Shown: in pieces, positions 35,212-45,667 of the stretch
How the letters are laid out: each line of letters begins with the position of its first letter
Position numbering within the stretch: position 1 is the stretch's first letter
Source of the DNA: Ascaris suum
Lineage: Eukaryota > Nematoda > Chromadorea > Rhabditida > Ascarididae
Assembly: GCA_013433145.1 (NCBI GenBank)
Contig: CM024171.1
Location: 6,758,065-6,822,064, forward strand
Length of the DNA: 64,000 bases
Reading direction: 5' to 3'
Notes under the pieces: generated by a model
The model's database searches: none
What the model was told of the DNA's origin: nothing
The model's input: only the letters and a program-made list of their open reading frames with translations
Program-made: the position numbers and the translations under genes

Positions 35212-36489
35212 ATGTGAGGAAAATCAGGCGGTCTCGCAGGATTTCCAAACCGCATGAAATAATGAATCAGAGAACCAACTGAGAAACAATGTGTTATATT
35301 TCATTTTTTGCTAAATACAATCTATGGCAATAAAAAAGACCGTAGAGATGAGTTTGCGTTATGTCACCTAACAATCTAAGACTATCAAATGTATGCAAGG
35401 ACATTTCTATATGCAATAAAAATGAACGATTTCGAACAAAAGTCTACGCAGTATGATTGCCAATGTGAATAGAATTGTCGCTTAGCAGCTAAAATTTAGC
35501 AAGCTTCTGCACAAAATATCCCTCAACAATAGCTATGATCATTGCAGTGATTTGACGCATCTTTTCAGGTGTCTCTCGGAACATTTTTTAATGCTTCTGC
35601 TCAGCGATAAATAAGCAATGCAATCCAATCATATCAGCGTGGTGTATAAACTCCATTGCAAAAAAAAGCTAAAAGTGATGCAACATGCATCACTCTCTGT
35701 CATATTACAGCATTTCTAAGGTGAACTGCATTCCTTTACAGCATATCGTAGTTCGCATGAAAATTGCATTGCGTTTATTCACCGTCTTAAACAACATTTT
35801 CCTCATCGAACTTTACATGTCAACATTTTCTCGGATTTTTGGGATATGTTCTTGAGCATCTATCCATTTTGTAGATTTATTACTCATTTATATTTTAATT
35901 AACTAACTCGTCTTAAAGTGATAAGAGAAAACGAAATAAACCTAAGTTTCTTGAACGATCGTATAACATGAAAACGAACGCAACATTTATGAGGAGTTAA
36001 GCAGCTAAATACATTAAACGAATAGTGCCGCCGACGAGCTAGCAGTTAAGAAGAAAAAAGTGGATGCAACATCCACCTCCTACATATATAGCACCGTGAA
36101 AATTGCTGAAAGATTACTACCAACGCATAGAGACACAGATTTCATGGAAATAAAAATAATTCGAAAGAAGCAACCGGGAACGAGGAATCTAATAAAGAAC
36201 GACTAAAAAATTACCTTAAATAAACCGTTGAAGCTTTCTTCACACGAATAAAACTTTAAACAATCTTTTTTTTAGTAGGATAGAAACGCTGACATAAACG
36301 CACACCTCTGATTCAGTCAGAAGTGCAATAGCGTGCCGGAGAAGTCGATAGGATATGCGTTTTTTTGTGCAGTTCCAGTTATCAGATCCATGGGTTTCAA
36401 CAAGAAGTAGAGTATGCAGAGAAATGCCTGCATAATTGAACTTATCCGCCCCTTCACAAGTTCCCCCAAGATGCGCGCTTCTCTAACTC
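35212..36489. other. No supported gene
   Basis: AT-rich spacer with only short frames. Confidence 0.5.
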
Positions 36490-36750
36490 AATCGGGGTGG
36501 GATGAACCTGCTTGCTCAAAATGCATGCAGCATTTTTTCCATTTTTAAATGCTTGACGCCTCCTTCGAATTTGTTGGATGGTATAGGAGACCGCCCTATG
36601 GCGTACATTATGCCCACCAAACTTCATAATTCTTTCTTCAACTGTACTCGAATTAAAACTATAAGGCGGACAGGCAGGCGGACAGACACACTGAAACAGA
36701 GGCGTACACACAAGCTTTTTATGTGCTTTCGCAAAAAAATTTGTCATAGT
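36490..36750 (+). repeat. R1 dispersed repeat copy (best-preserved core)
   Basis: On the + strand the order is CTTCGAATTTGTTGGATGGT, then ATAGGAGACCGCC, then CTATGGCGTACATTATGCCC, then TACTCGAATTAAAACTATAA, then the microsatellite GGCGGACAGGCAGGCGGACA. After the microsatellite, TATGTGCTTTCGCAAAAAAA resembles ATGCACTTTCATAGAGCAAA after the microsatellite at 38.17 kb. This shows the simple repeat is internal to the element rather than a tail. Confidence 0.75.
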
Positions 36751-37334
36751 GAATAAAAAGCGATTGCAATGTTGCGTTCAAATTAGGTATAATGTTAAAT
36801 AATAGCGGTCTATTAGAGAGGATTTTGAAGCAAGTCGAATAATTTACACTTTGCACTTGCAAGGTTCGATTATAATTTACACTTACACCGATGCAATTGC
36901 ATTTACGCTCTCCAGCTTTACATCTCATTGGCACACGATAAAGGTTCGACTATTTTTAGGAGATTTTCAATAAAAAGGAGTGAAAAACAACTCAATTTTG
37001 TAAAAAATAATAACGGTGCATGTGATATTTGAAAATAAATCTACTAACTACGTTAAGAATGCATGAGAGTTTCGAAAACTAAAATTTTCCATATGGAAAA
37101 AATCATCTACAACGAAAAATTTCCCACTTTGATTTCGGTGAAATTTCAATGAGCTTGAAAAGAAAAAAGACTTAATCTAACCAATTAAACACGTTGCACA
37201 TCACTGCTAACTTAGTACATGAACATTATATAACAATAACAAGATAACTTCTCATCTAAAAATTTAACTATCTAACAAGAATTTTCAACAAACGAAAAAA
37301 GTAGTTAAACCCATAAATTTAATAATGTAAGGCA

Positions 37335-37460
37335 AATGTCGGTAAAAACGTGAGGTGTATATCGATAACGCTCATAGCGATTATGAGAATCGTGATGAAG
37401 ATCATGCATAGTAATATTTCCCATCACAAGCTGTCCATAAGGTTTTTACCGAACGACATT
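37335..37460. repeat. Foldback: 15-bp inverted arms around a 92-bp loop
   Basis: The left arm AATGTCGGTAAAAAC (37335-37349) pairs with GTTTTTACCGAACGACATT (37442-37460), apart from a 4-base insertion in the right arm. The loop contains a second hairpin, CTCATA-GCGAT-TATGAG (37371-37387). The layout would suit a MITE or a structured RNA. No target-site duplication is obvious. Confidence 0.6.
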
Positions 37461-37837
37461 CGGTGTTAGGTTATACCGTTATGCGCACCACCTTCGCATG
37501 CATCCCATTTGGCGGTCACTGGCATGCAATAAACCAATTCTAGACACTGGCGCATTGCTAATGCTACCATTATCCTTCACTCTTCTTCTCCATCCTCCCC
37601 CATCCTTCCCTCACCTTCCGCTTTCCTTTTCGTTTCATATAGGAAACATTGGGATCACTAACGACCAGTGAAAATATGCGTACTGCGTAAAATTGGAGTA
37701 AAAGTATTTAAAACATTGCTTCTACTATCGATGAGCTAAGTTTGACATCAATAATAACCGTTTAAAAGTGAGAGAAAAAAGTGGAGATGCATGGAAAAGG
37801 TTTTGCATCCGGTTCACTTGATTAACCAGTTTCACAG

Positions 37838-38220
37838 GTTGCCAGCAAATAACAAAATTTGTCGAATAATGCTTTCATATTTTAGCAGACTCGACCATCA
37901 CTCAAAAAAGATTCATTTTTCGGCAACCTGACCGATGCAATATCAAAACAACAGGTGTAATATATTTGCGTATTTTTTGTCACCTTTAAATGTCTGCAAT
38001 TCCTTTCGAAATTGATGGATCAACGTGAATCATAGGTCAGCCTAGAGGTTCTTCGTATTCACACAATTTCGTAACTCTAACTTCATTTGTTCCCGAATTG
38101 AAGCCATCGGTAGACAGGCAGACAGGCCTGCGCGCTCACATACATAGAAACAGACAATACCCTACCATTATGCACTTTCATAGAGCAAATTTCATGTTGT
38201 GCACAAAAATGTTATGCATA
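37838..38220 (+). repeat. R1 dispersed repeat copy (longest)
   Basis: It starts GTTGCCAGCAAATAACAAAA (as at 20101) and runs through CTTTCGAAATTGATGGATCA and ATTTCGTAACTCTAACTTCA. It then crosses the GGTAGACAGGCAGACAGG microsatellite into TTATGCACTTTCATAGAGCA. It ties the 20.1-kb copy (left part) to the 36.6-kb copy (right part) as one family of at least 350 bp. Confidence 0.75.
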
Positions 38221-38499
38221 CACTTTCAAAGGTGCGTTGAGAAACGACAAACCGCAAGTGTCGGATGGCGTCCGATCGTTTCTTAAAAGTTTTTGCCGCA
38301 AAAGATATCGCACTCAGCTAGCAATGACCATTTGTTGATAAACGCCAACTTCGACTTTAATGTAATGAAAGTGTTTTCAGAAAGGTTTTCACTTCCTACC
38401 GTAGCGAAAGGAATTCGTCACGTCTGCGATGTGAAACAAAACTGTATGCGTTACTCAGCAAATTCTCATCGCACTCCTTCTCGGGTGATGCCCACTTAG

Positions 38500-40100
38500 A
38501 AATACTCCTATAAGTAACACAAAGTACGGTAGTTCGATTGCAGCTACGGTGTATCTGGTTGGAAAGAAGTCAGAAAATCGCTTTCGGGTGCGTATTTTTA
38601 ATTTTTCTTAATTTTTAGCAAAGACGCATTGTGCGTTCATTCTGCTAGAAATGTGCTAAATATGTCCGACATGAATGTGATCTTTTCAGGGATTCACCTA
38701 TTCTGAAGTCATCAACTATAACTATAATCGAGTTATTCATTTCAAAGCACCCAAACGAATCGGGTAGACCGCATACAGAAAATGCTTTCTATATCAGTGT
38801 GCAGTGTATTTTATTGCTGAGAAAATGAAATAAAAAATTCATACATGAAGGAGAATTCTCAAAATTAAATGCTCAGAGTCGACAGGATTAAAGAATTTGC
38901 ATTTTTCATGCAGAAGTCAGTTCTTCATCTTGATGCTTGACTCTATCTTTCTTATCATTCACTTTATCAGATTAGTGAGACGTAAAAAGATACAACAGAG
39001 CTCAACGGCACCTTAACTTGCTTACAAAAGAGAAACAAGCCACTGTGAATGATTTTGCTGAATTCGATCAGCTTTGAAATAAAATTGTGTATGCAAATTT
39101 CATGTCACATTTCGGTGTTTACAATAAACAGGAAGCAAAATTAACGCGAAGTAGGCTTTAATGATACATATCACTATGATGCAATAATGCACTTAAATGA
39201 CATCACCATCACCTTCACCTGTGCACCTGAAGTTGATAAGTTGAGTCTGCCAAACGCTCATATAGACAAACATCAACTGTACGCTTCCGAACGCCAAAAG
39301 CGCTCATTTCTAGAGCAACAGTTCCGTTAGTCGACTGCTTCCTACTTTAGAAGAAAAAGTAAATTTTCATTGTTTTCATGAATTCATTGCCTTTTTAGTG
39401 GGTGAGAAATCGGAAACTCCACCTCCGTTTTAAAGAAAGAAAAATGCCAAAACTGAGAATCAGTGTAAGCTGAGATGGACATTTTGAGCCTGTTCAAGTG
39501 ATCCAGTGATCCAGTGGATGTTTCAACCATCCATTCGTTTATTGAGAGACTACTTGAAAAACAGTTGCGAGTTTTTCAGACTCTTCTCCTGTCTGCTCCG
39601 CATGCTGGAAACCCCCTCCACTTTTTCTAGTCTCTCGCCCCTCCCTCCTCTCACATATGCAAGGTGTTAATAATCTAAAACTAATAATGCGAAAAAAATT
39701 CGAATCAAATGCAGTGGAATGCTATCATGAGTGGAATGAATTGTACCTGTGAGGCAGAGAGTGAAACCGATGAAACTGACAGGAATTCTGTATGCGATGG
39801 ATTTAAAAGAAAGTGAGCTACAATGTGCTCCTGATTTGTTCCAAAAGCATCCGGTCCACACTCTTTGCAATCCCTTACAACTCTTACAGCTCATTCCTTT
39901 TTTCAACTTTTAGCCACAGACGTTCGAATGTTCATTTGCTCTATCTGGCTATAAAATTTTTCATCCTTTCTTCTATATCTAAAATGTGCAAGGTGGAGAA
40001 TTTTACGAGTGATGCAAATGAAGAATTGATGCCGCGTGAGCAGCAGACGTTGAAGAAAGTACTCTACAAAATGTGCCTATTTTGCTTCAAAACTACCCAC
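38500..40100. other. No supported gene
   Basis: AT-rich spacer. TGATCCAG is duplicated at about 39500. A + frame ending at 40106 has a protein-like end (VENFTSDANEELMPREQQTL) after a hydrophobic, probably non-coding start. I saw no strong acceptor and do not call it. Confidence 0.45.
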
Positions 40101-40338
40101 ACATAATATTTACACCAGATTTAACCTATTCGCAACTGCTTCATAGTAATTTCGATAGGAGATAACTGGCTTGTAGAGTAGAATGAATTCCGTAATATGA
40201 GCAAGCTTCTTATGCCATTTTCAGCTAAATTCATGCGATTATTTTCATGTATACCAACTGCGCCGCAACATCGACACAACCAATCTCAACGCCTAAAATT
40301 ATACATAGCGAACTTGTCAGTTCAGAAATAGATTCAAT

Positions 40339-40599
40339 TTACTTTTGGAGCGGTATATGCATAAAGAGAAATGCCACGACGCACTGAATTAATACCGCTC
40401 TACATAGCAGTGGCATAATAATCATCGTTAACGACGGAATGCAACAGGTAAGTAGGGAAGCACGCCACTTGGCGAGCACAAAGTGGGCTTTAGCAATCTC
40501 GCTTATCATTGAAAACCGACTGAGTGCATAAATGTGCCCATTAATAGTGTCAATATGCTGAATGAATATATTTTTACGTTTAGCCTTAAGAGCGCATCT
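40339..40599 (-). CDS. Candidate terminal exon with strong acceptor, 86 codons
   Basis: On the - strand a textbook acceptor, TATTTTGTTTCAG, leads into a frame open for 86 codons to TAA. The N-terminal part is basic and helical (RCALKAKRKNIFIQHIDTIN, then SRFSMISEIAKAHFVLAKWR). The C-terminal third is hydrophobic and could span the membrane once or twice (CCIPSLTMIIMPLLCRAVLI). No family is recognised. A strong GTAAGT-type site on the opposite strand at 40448 leaves some doubt about orientation. Confidence 0.32.
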   Translation of the reverse strand, partial: RCALKAKRKNIFIQHIDTINGHIYALSRFSMISEIAKAHFVLAKWRASLLTCCIPSLTMIIMPLLCRAVLIQCVVAFLFMHIPLQK

Positions 40600-40741
40600 C
40601 TGAAACAAAATACATAAATTCAATGTTTCTCCATCCGAATATTCTCTCGCACCATATCTCTACTGGTTACGCGCTCTTCTCGTTCACCTATGCACAATTT
40701 TATCGCCGTTTCATTAAGAGAATATAAAACATCTAGGAAAA

Positions 40742-41483
40742 ATGCAGACTATTTCGGAACAACTGCTGATGACCGAAGAAACTCAGAGTGACAGGAACCA
40801 GCTGGAGAGAGAGTATGCAAACGTGTACCGCATAACAAATAAATCTAATAAAGCGTGGGAAGGTTTAAGAGAATCAAAAATAAAGTCGCATACTGATAAG
40901 GAATCAGTTAGAGCAGCAATGTTTGCACGACAACACTCGACGGGACGATCAACGACGACCGATCCACAAGTGGACAAAGTTGTCTCAACGTTTACGCCAG
41001 TGATGAGCAACGCCGACAACAAATTGGCGCAACTTGTGTTAAACGGCCGATCAACCAACCAAACACTACTTCTTTATTAACTCCAATCGTATAGAGTAAA
41101 GGTTCTTTATTGCCTATCTAAAGCGAAAATTACACTTGTTTGGTGTATAGACAGCAACGCTCGTCACAAACACCCCCACTTATCCTTCAGAACTCAGTTC
41201 CCGAAAGCCAGCACAAACTGAAATTCGCCAAGATTTGACACGACAACATAATGAAATAGACCCCATCAGATGGGCAACACTTACTGCATATCGCTACGCA
41301 TACGATGCATCGTTGTATCGCTCCTGCGTCAATGGATCGTTCATCGTTTCGACAATATGGCGAGACGATTTATTCCAGACGCAACCGCGGAGGGTCTGGT
41401 GTGAAATTAGCAAAGAAAACGTTTTCGAAAGAAAGCTTGATTTTATAGAAAACGCCTCTGCAACGATAAGGCAGCGGACTTGA
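40742..41483 (+). CDS. Candidate two-exon gene, unidentified
   Basis: ATG at 40742 opens a 112-codon hydrophilic frame beginning MQTISEQLLMTEETQSDRNQ. It is rich in Glu, Lys and Asn and probably helical. A GT at 41036 and the GTGTATAG acceptor ending 41150 remove 115 bp. They join it in phase 0 to a second open piece, 41151-41483, containing PTYPSELSSRKPAQTEIRQD and RWATLTAYRYAYDASLYRSC. The joined product would be about 208 residues with no domain I recognise. The donor (GTGTTA) is poor. The alternative is two separate frames, 40742-41080 and 41151-41483. TATAAA at 40723 is too close to the ATG to be a standard TATA box unless transcription starts elsewhere. Minus-strand frames overlap the first exon. 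Confidence 0.3.
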
Positions 41484-41493
41484 AAATCATGAA

Positions 41494-41880
41494 GTGACCC
41501 GCGACCGATCGTCAAAGAAGCGTGGGAATTTTCAAATGGAAGGTTCGCGTATGTGTGCGTCTGTGTGTGTCAGCATGTGTGGAGGGGGAGAGGGGAATTG
41601 TGCTTGTAACAGCCACTCTCTGCCCACACAAAGGCTTTTAATAGTAGTTTCAAGATTGGAAAGAGGAAGTAGGCTTCAATTTGATTTTGGAAAATTTAGG
41701 AAATTCAATAGGATAAGTTTCCCGGCCGTTTTTGTACAGGTGCCAATACGCGGTAAGTCGAGAATGACTGCGCATCTCATTAAAAAAACTACTGGTCTTG
41801 CAGGTTTAACCTCATCCAGAAAGCGCCAAACAGAAACTATGATGGTGGAAGTATATATACAAGTGACTACTGGATATTGA
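41494..41880 (+). CDS. 128-codon ORF, unidentified
   Basis: It starts MTRDRSSKKRGNFQMEGSRM, just downstream of the previous frame's stop (another reading frame). It includes a Cys-rich stretch that reflects a GTGTGT/GGGGAG tract (41545-41605), then a basic C-terminal part (RLQFDFGKFRKFNRISFPAV, then KKTTGLAGLTSSRKRQTETM). An acceptor-like TTTTTGTACAG and a GTAAGT donor lie only 13 bp apart near 41740-41753, so the real gene structure, if any, differs from a simple ORF. Confidence 0.18.
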   Translation: MTRDRSSKKRGNFQMEGSRMCASVCVSMCGGGEGNCACNSHSLPTQRLLIVVSRLERGSRLQFDFGKFRKFNRISFPAVFVQVPIRGKSRMTAHLIKKTTGLAGLTSSRKRQTETMMVEVYIQVTTGY

Positions 41881-42273
41881 AAGTTATTGCGTGCAACAAA
41901 CGTTGTAAATGTTCGCAGCTGATCAACTTTTGATAGCTTGAGGAAGATTGAGTTTTTCATAGGAGAGTTGTTTCTTTTTTCACAAGAGTATTTCTACTAT
42001 GAGGATTTCCAGTGCGCGAGTTCAGTGGCTTCTCCCAGAGGCACCTCAGCATAACTCAAATATGTCACACTGAAAGCGAAAGTGGAGCGCTCAGTAGCAT
42101 TCATCTGAGATTTGAATGGAGCAAATTAACCAAGTAGTGGAAACACGAGGCATCGGTCTTTGTCAAAACAATATGTGCCTCGCATCTGTTCTCCAGAGAC
42201 AGGAGTAGTTCATTCGAACCCCAAATTATCAACGTTGCCTCTGATCATCGTTGCAAAAAGTTCTGTTGTCGCC

Positions 42274-42414
<141 letters not shown>

Positions 42415-42419
42415 TAGCT

Positions 42420-43405
42420 TTCCCAGTTAAACGTTACAAGCTGAATTATCTTTGCTAGGAATAGAAGAACAACATTTTGCTGTTTTCGTCTTATTTCATG
42501 CTAATTCGCTAACAAAATGCTTCGTTTAATACGTTGATTTAAGTAACTAATTGGCGAGATTCTCTGCTAGTGAAATCTTGTATCAACGTGACGGGAAATA
42601 GGATCGAAAATCGCGATACTATGGAACAACTGACATTACAATAAATCGCTCAGGGAGAATGATGGAACACTCGTAAAAAATGAGCATGTCGAAAGTAAAC
42701 AAACAAACAAAGAGGAACATCTGTCATGAATAATTTTCGAATCTTCTTCATGTATCAGTTAAGTAGCTGACGAAAGACTCGTACAGACATTAGATAACGC
42801 AATAAATATATCACGAAGTTACGCTACTTCTCAGGGTGATAATGGCGGAACGAGAAAAGCCAATGAAAACCGCTTAATGGGTGGGAATGGTCCAATTCGG
42901 AAGAATCATTCAAACACTCTCGTCTGATAGCTAATGTACACCTAACAAATGCAACAACTCTTGGCACGCTAATATATAAAGCGCTATTCATATTACAGTA
43001 GCCGTTTTCTGTGCAACAGTGAAAACGGACTGAAAATAAACACCTCAGTGGAGAAAATCGAAAGTTAGCCGAAGGAAAAGTTTTCCACTTATTGGAATAT
43101 TTTTGTGGGATTATTCATAGTCAATAACTTAATCACGTTTGGAACAGATCTTGAAATACATGTCCCAGATAATAGACATTATATCGCAGAATAAACACAA
43201 CACAAAGACGCAAAGAAGGGAACTTCAAATTTTATGCAATTCAAACATAAAATGGGGTTTGAAATATCAAGCAGTTAACAGGTTGTGCGAGCCCATGAAC
43301 TAGGGAGATAATATTTTTAGACGGGTAGCTCCAATGATTGCAACTTTCTCAGGTTTCGAAACCGATTTCCAACTTCATTAGAGAAATCTTTTTTTTTAAA
43401 TTTCC
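42420..43405. other. No supported gene
   Basis: AT-rich spacer without exon candidates. Confidence 0.5.
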
Positions 43406-43409
43406 ATGT

Positions 43410-43486
43410 GAAGGATTTTTGTTTCAGAAAGGTCCTCTTCCACGTCAAGTCTCATGAAGAGGCCACTGTTCAAGACGTCTCTTCTT
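43410..43486 (+). repeat. Duplicated block, copy 1 (pair with 43865-43939)
   Basis: GAAGGATTTTTGTTTCAGAAA, then GTCTCATGAAGAGG, then CTGTTCAAGACGTCTCTTCTT. It is nearly identical to copy 2, 450 bp downstream. In one frame both encode the shared peptide LMKxxLFKTSLL. Both keep an acceptor-like TTTCAG/TCTCAG just before the conserved part. Confidence 0.75.
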
Positions 43487-43740
43487 CGAAAAAGTCTTTT
43501 CATTCACAAAATGCTATGCATTATGTGTTTTCCATTGCTCCTAGCTTCGTGTGCGCTCAGTGCGCTATAAATCACACCAAATCTTTAGAGTTCATTGGTT
43601 AATTTCAAACACACTCATTACCACTTCAAAGCATTCAGGCGAGAGCTGCTTGAATAAAACCAATCAGCCGAAGAACCAGAATTCGAATATGCACTTTTAT
43701 CAAAATCAATTGAGAAATATACTTGCAAGTATGAGATACA

Positions 43741-44151
43741 GTGTTTGCTTCTTACTTCTTAAACAAACTCATTGACGACGAAGAAGAAGAAATAAAGGCG
43801 AAACATCGACTTCGTTATGCTGAACATTTGCATTGTTTCGCGTCTCATGCTGTCTTTCCCTCTCGAAGGATTTCTGTCTCAGAAAACTCGTCCTCCACTG
43901 CAATGTCTCATGAAGGGGTTACTGTTCAAGACGTCTCTTTTACCACTGCAAAATTCTTATTATCACTACTCCATAGAAGGCGTACCTCACATGTCAACGT
44001 GGGCAGGAAAAAGCGAATACGCAGTGCTGGATATGTAAAGTACAGTTGTAACATCTCTAGGAAGCTATCGGCAGGTAGAGACCACATGTGTGGCAATCGA
44101 TCGTCGCAGCGTGGACGACGCAGGGAAACCTTTCAAGTCAACGGCCGGTGA
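43741..44151 (+). CDS. 136-codon + ORF over a duplicated block, unidentified
   Basis: A frame with an acidic patch (KLIDDEEEEIKAKHRLRYAE) near its start and a basic C-terminal half (VNVGRKKRIRSAGYVKYSCN, then GNRSSQRGRRRETF). The repeated block lies in the middle, where another frame encodes the peptide shared with copy 1. The 43.4-45.07 kb region carries many + frames and almost no - frames, which hints at a + strand coding origin, gene or decayed element. Confidence 0.2.
   Translation: MFASYFLNKLIDDEEEEIKAKHRLRYAEHLHCFASHAVFPSRRISVSENSSSTAMSHEGVTVQDVSFTTAKFLLSLLHRRRTSHVNVGRKKRIRSAGYVKYSCNISRKLSAGRDHMCGNRSSQRGRRRETFQVNGR
43865..43939 (+). repeat. Duplicated block, copy 2 (pair with 43410-43486)
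   Basis: GAAGGATTTCTGTCTCAGAAA, then ATGTCTCATGAAGG, then ACTGTTCAAGACGTCTCTTT. One indel relative to copy 1 shifts the frame upstream of the shared peptide. Confidence 0.75.
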
Positions 44152-44323
44152 TTACTCATCCAATGATTATATAAAAGCGACGCTCTTTGCAAAGCGATTC
44201 GCTAAAAATTTTTCGGTCCCTTTTCCGCTGACTCAACATCTCCACCATTTCACGTCGTGTATCGTTACGTGCTGTATAACAAATTCACCCACCAATAACG
44301 CACATCAATCAGTCCATTTATAG
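44090..44323 (+). pseudogene. Possible LINE pol fragment (pre-RT region)
   Basis: The frame contains VDDAGKPFKSTAG followed by IKATLFAKRFAKNFS. CR1/Jockey-type pol proteins have, just before the RT domain, a segment of the form DDxGxx...KAxLFxxxFxxVF, and the element at 60.39 kb shows the same piece (LADDGQT with AKLFLEYFLCVFENGN). The resemblance is short and the expected downstream boxes are not found, so this would be an isolated relic. Confidence 0.25.
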
Positions 44324-44492
44324 CACTCAACATATTATTTTCGAGAATTAGCATTGCATTATAATATGTCACAGATTTAGTACACTCGAATTTAGTACGC
44401 GGTAGTGAGGAAATGAGATGAATGGGAAAGGAAGCGAAGAGGAAATGAAAACAACGAGCAGACGAACAAGACAAACTGATTTTACTTTGCAG

Positions 44493-44612
44493 CGAATTTC
44501 CATTCATGAGAACCTGACGAATAAGATTTCTTGCCTGAGTTCAGGGAACTACGAGGTTGATAGAGCGCGCCTTCGAGCCTTTTTGACTCCGCAGGAGTAT
44601 TACTGCATATAA
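44493..44612 (+). CDS. Candidate terminal exon, 39 codons
   Basis: It follows a strong acceptor (GATTTTACTTTGCAG, ending 44492) and runs in phase to TAA. The peptide contains RISIHENLTNKISCLSSGNY and then VDRARLRAFLTPQEYY. The frame is also open upstream to 44418 (GKGSEEEMKTTSRRTRQTDF), so the acceptor may not be used and the unit may be a single 64-codon ORF with ATG at 44418. No domain. Confidence 0.25.
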   Translation, partial: RISIHENLTNKISCLSSGNYEVDRARLRAFLTPQEYYCI

Positions 44613-44706
44613 GGATTGCTTAAAGAGGAGCAGTTTATGCTCGGAGAGTCTAGCGCCCGAATGCCGACGGACCCAGGGGAGTTGAGGAGATGTGTATTCA
44701 TCTTAG

Positions 44707-44896
44707 TTCAAGGTCTTATGCACAAAAATGCTTTATGAATTCAGGAGTTATTGAGGCTCGAAAGACTTTTGGCTTTAAAGATTGCCGGAGCGACAACACA
44801 TCAGGTCAGCAGAGAAGAAAAACGGAGCCAGGGAAAGTGAAAACGGCGGCTCCAAATGGACCCGCAGAAATGTGTCATAATGCATGTATATTTTAA
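44707..44896 (+). CDS. Candidate exon, 62 codons, basic
   Basis: It follows TATTCATCTTAG and is open to TAA. The peptide contains SYAQKCFMNSGVIEARKTFG and QQRRKTEPGKVKTAAPNGPA, a basic, Lys/Gly/Pro-rich composition. It may belong with neighbouring + pieces at 44.49-44.61 and 44.86-45.07 kb, but the phases were not reconciled. Confidence 0.2.
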
Positions 44897-45271
44897 ACGA
44901 ACCAGCATCCCGCGAAAATCTTTTGCAGAAAATTCGCTTTTAACCAAAAAGCTGCAAAAATCCTTGCATAAACAGTATTTGACAATGGTGCAGGTTGCAG
45001 TAGCGAATTTTCATGACGCAATTTTTGTGGCTCTGAAGTTGAAACTACCAGATAAACAAACGTGAAAACGTAAGTGCGTGCACGCAGACGTGCTAGTGAA
45101 TTACTAATGCAAGCTTAAAAAGCATATAAGAATGTGCCGTGCCTATCTCTCGGGCAATCAAAAGAAAAGCGCAAATCAATATTTTAGTGAAATCCGCCAG
45201 CTATTTACCAGTCGAAAAGTGAGTGCGGGAAACATATTTGACCAAATGGATTGAGCTTTTGCTAGTGGGCA

Positions 45272-45667
45272 TCACTTTTGGAGGGTTTGCAACGTGGGTA
45301 GTATATGAAAAAGAAAGGAGTATTGGAAAGAGGCGATGATGAGGTGCGAGAAGGTTCCTTGGCCAATCATCGCTCTTATCGATATGTCGGACAATAGCTT
45401 CCACTCATGTGGTCTCTCATCTTCCTCATAAACGTGTGATAATTTCGGGTTTATAGAGCCACGGATTTTGCCCATGTCTGTAGAACTATGTAGAATGCTT
45501 GATACGGCTTTTGTTTGCAGTGCTACCTTACGTTTTCCACTGTTGTTGATTGTGTAGACAATGAAGTCAGCGATGAAGTTGCGAAGAGAATGGGATGGGG
45601 TAATGCTCTGAGAAGACAAAAAAAGTGGATTTGGCCATAATGGGGCAAAGCAGTTTCGATAAAACAA
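45272..45667 (-). CDS. 131-codon minus ORF, unidentified
   Basis: ATG at 45667 runs to TGA at 45272 without interruption. The sequence is well mixed: SLRNFIADFIVYTINNSGKR, then KVALQTKAVSSILHSSTDMG, then SHVYEEDERPHEWKLLSDIS. It ends in a hydrophobic, Gln/Thr-containing tail. No + strand frame competes here. The length exceeds most chance frames, and the composition is among the best in the window. No domain is recognised. It could be a single exon or an intronless small gene. Confidence 0.32.
   Translation of the reverse strand: MFYRNCFAPLWPNPLFLSSQSITPSHSLRNFIADFIVYTINNSGKRKVALQTKAVSSILHSSTDMGKIRGSINPKLSHVYEEDERPHEWKLLSDISIRAMIGQGTFSHLIIASFQYSFLFHILPTLQTLQK

Noticed and set aside
36454..36756. 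Frames on both strands of about 84-97 codons
   Set aside because: Both coincide with the best-preserved R1 copy.
40723..40728. TATAAA as a promoter for the 40742 ORF
   Set aside because: It is only 14 bp from the ATG and such hexamers are common in AT-rich DNA.
41545..41605. Cys/Gly-rich peptide in the 41494 frame
   Set aside because: It is generated by a GTGTGT/GGGGAG tract and is not evidence of a Cys-rich domain.
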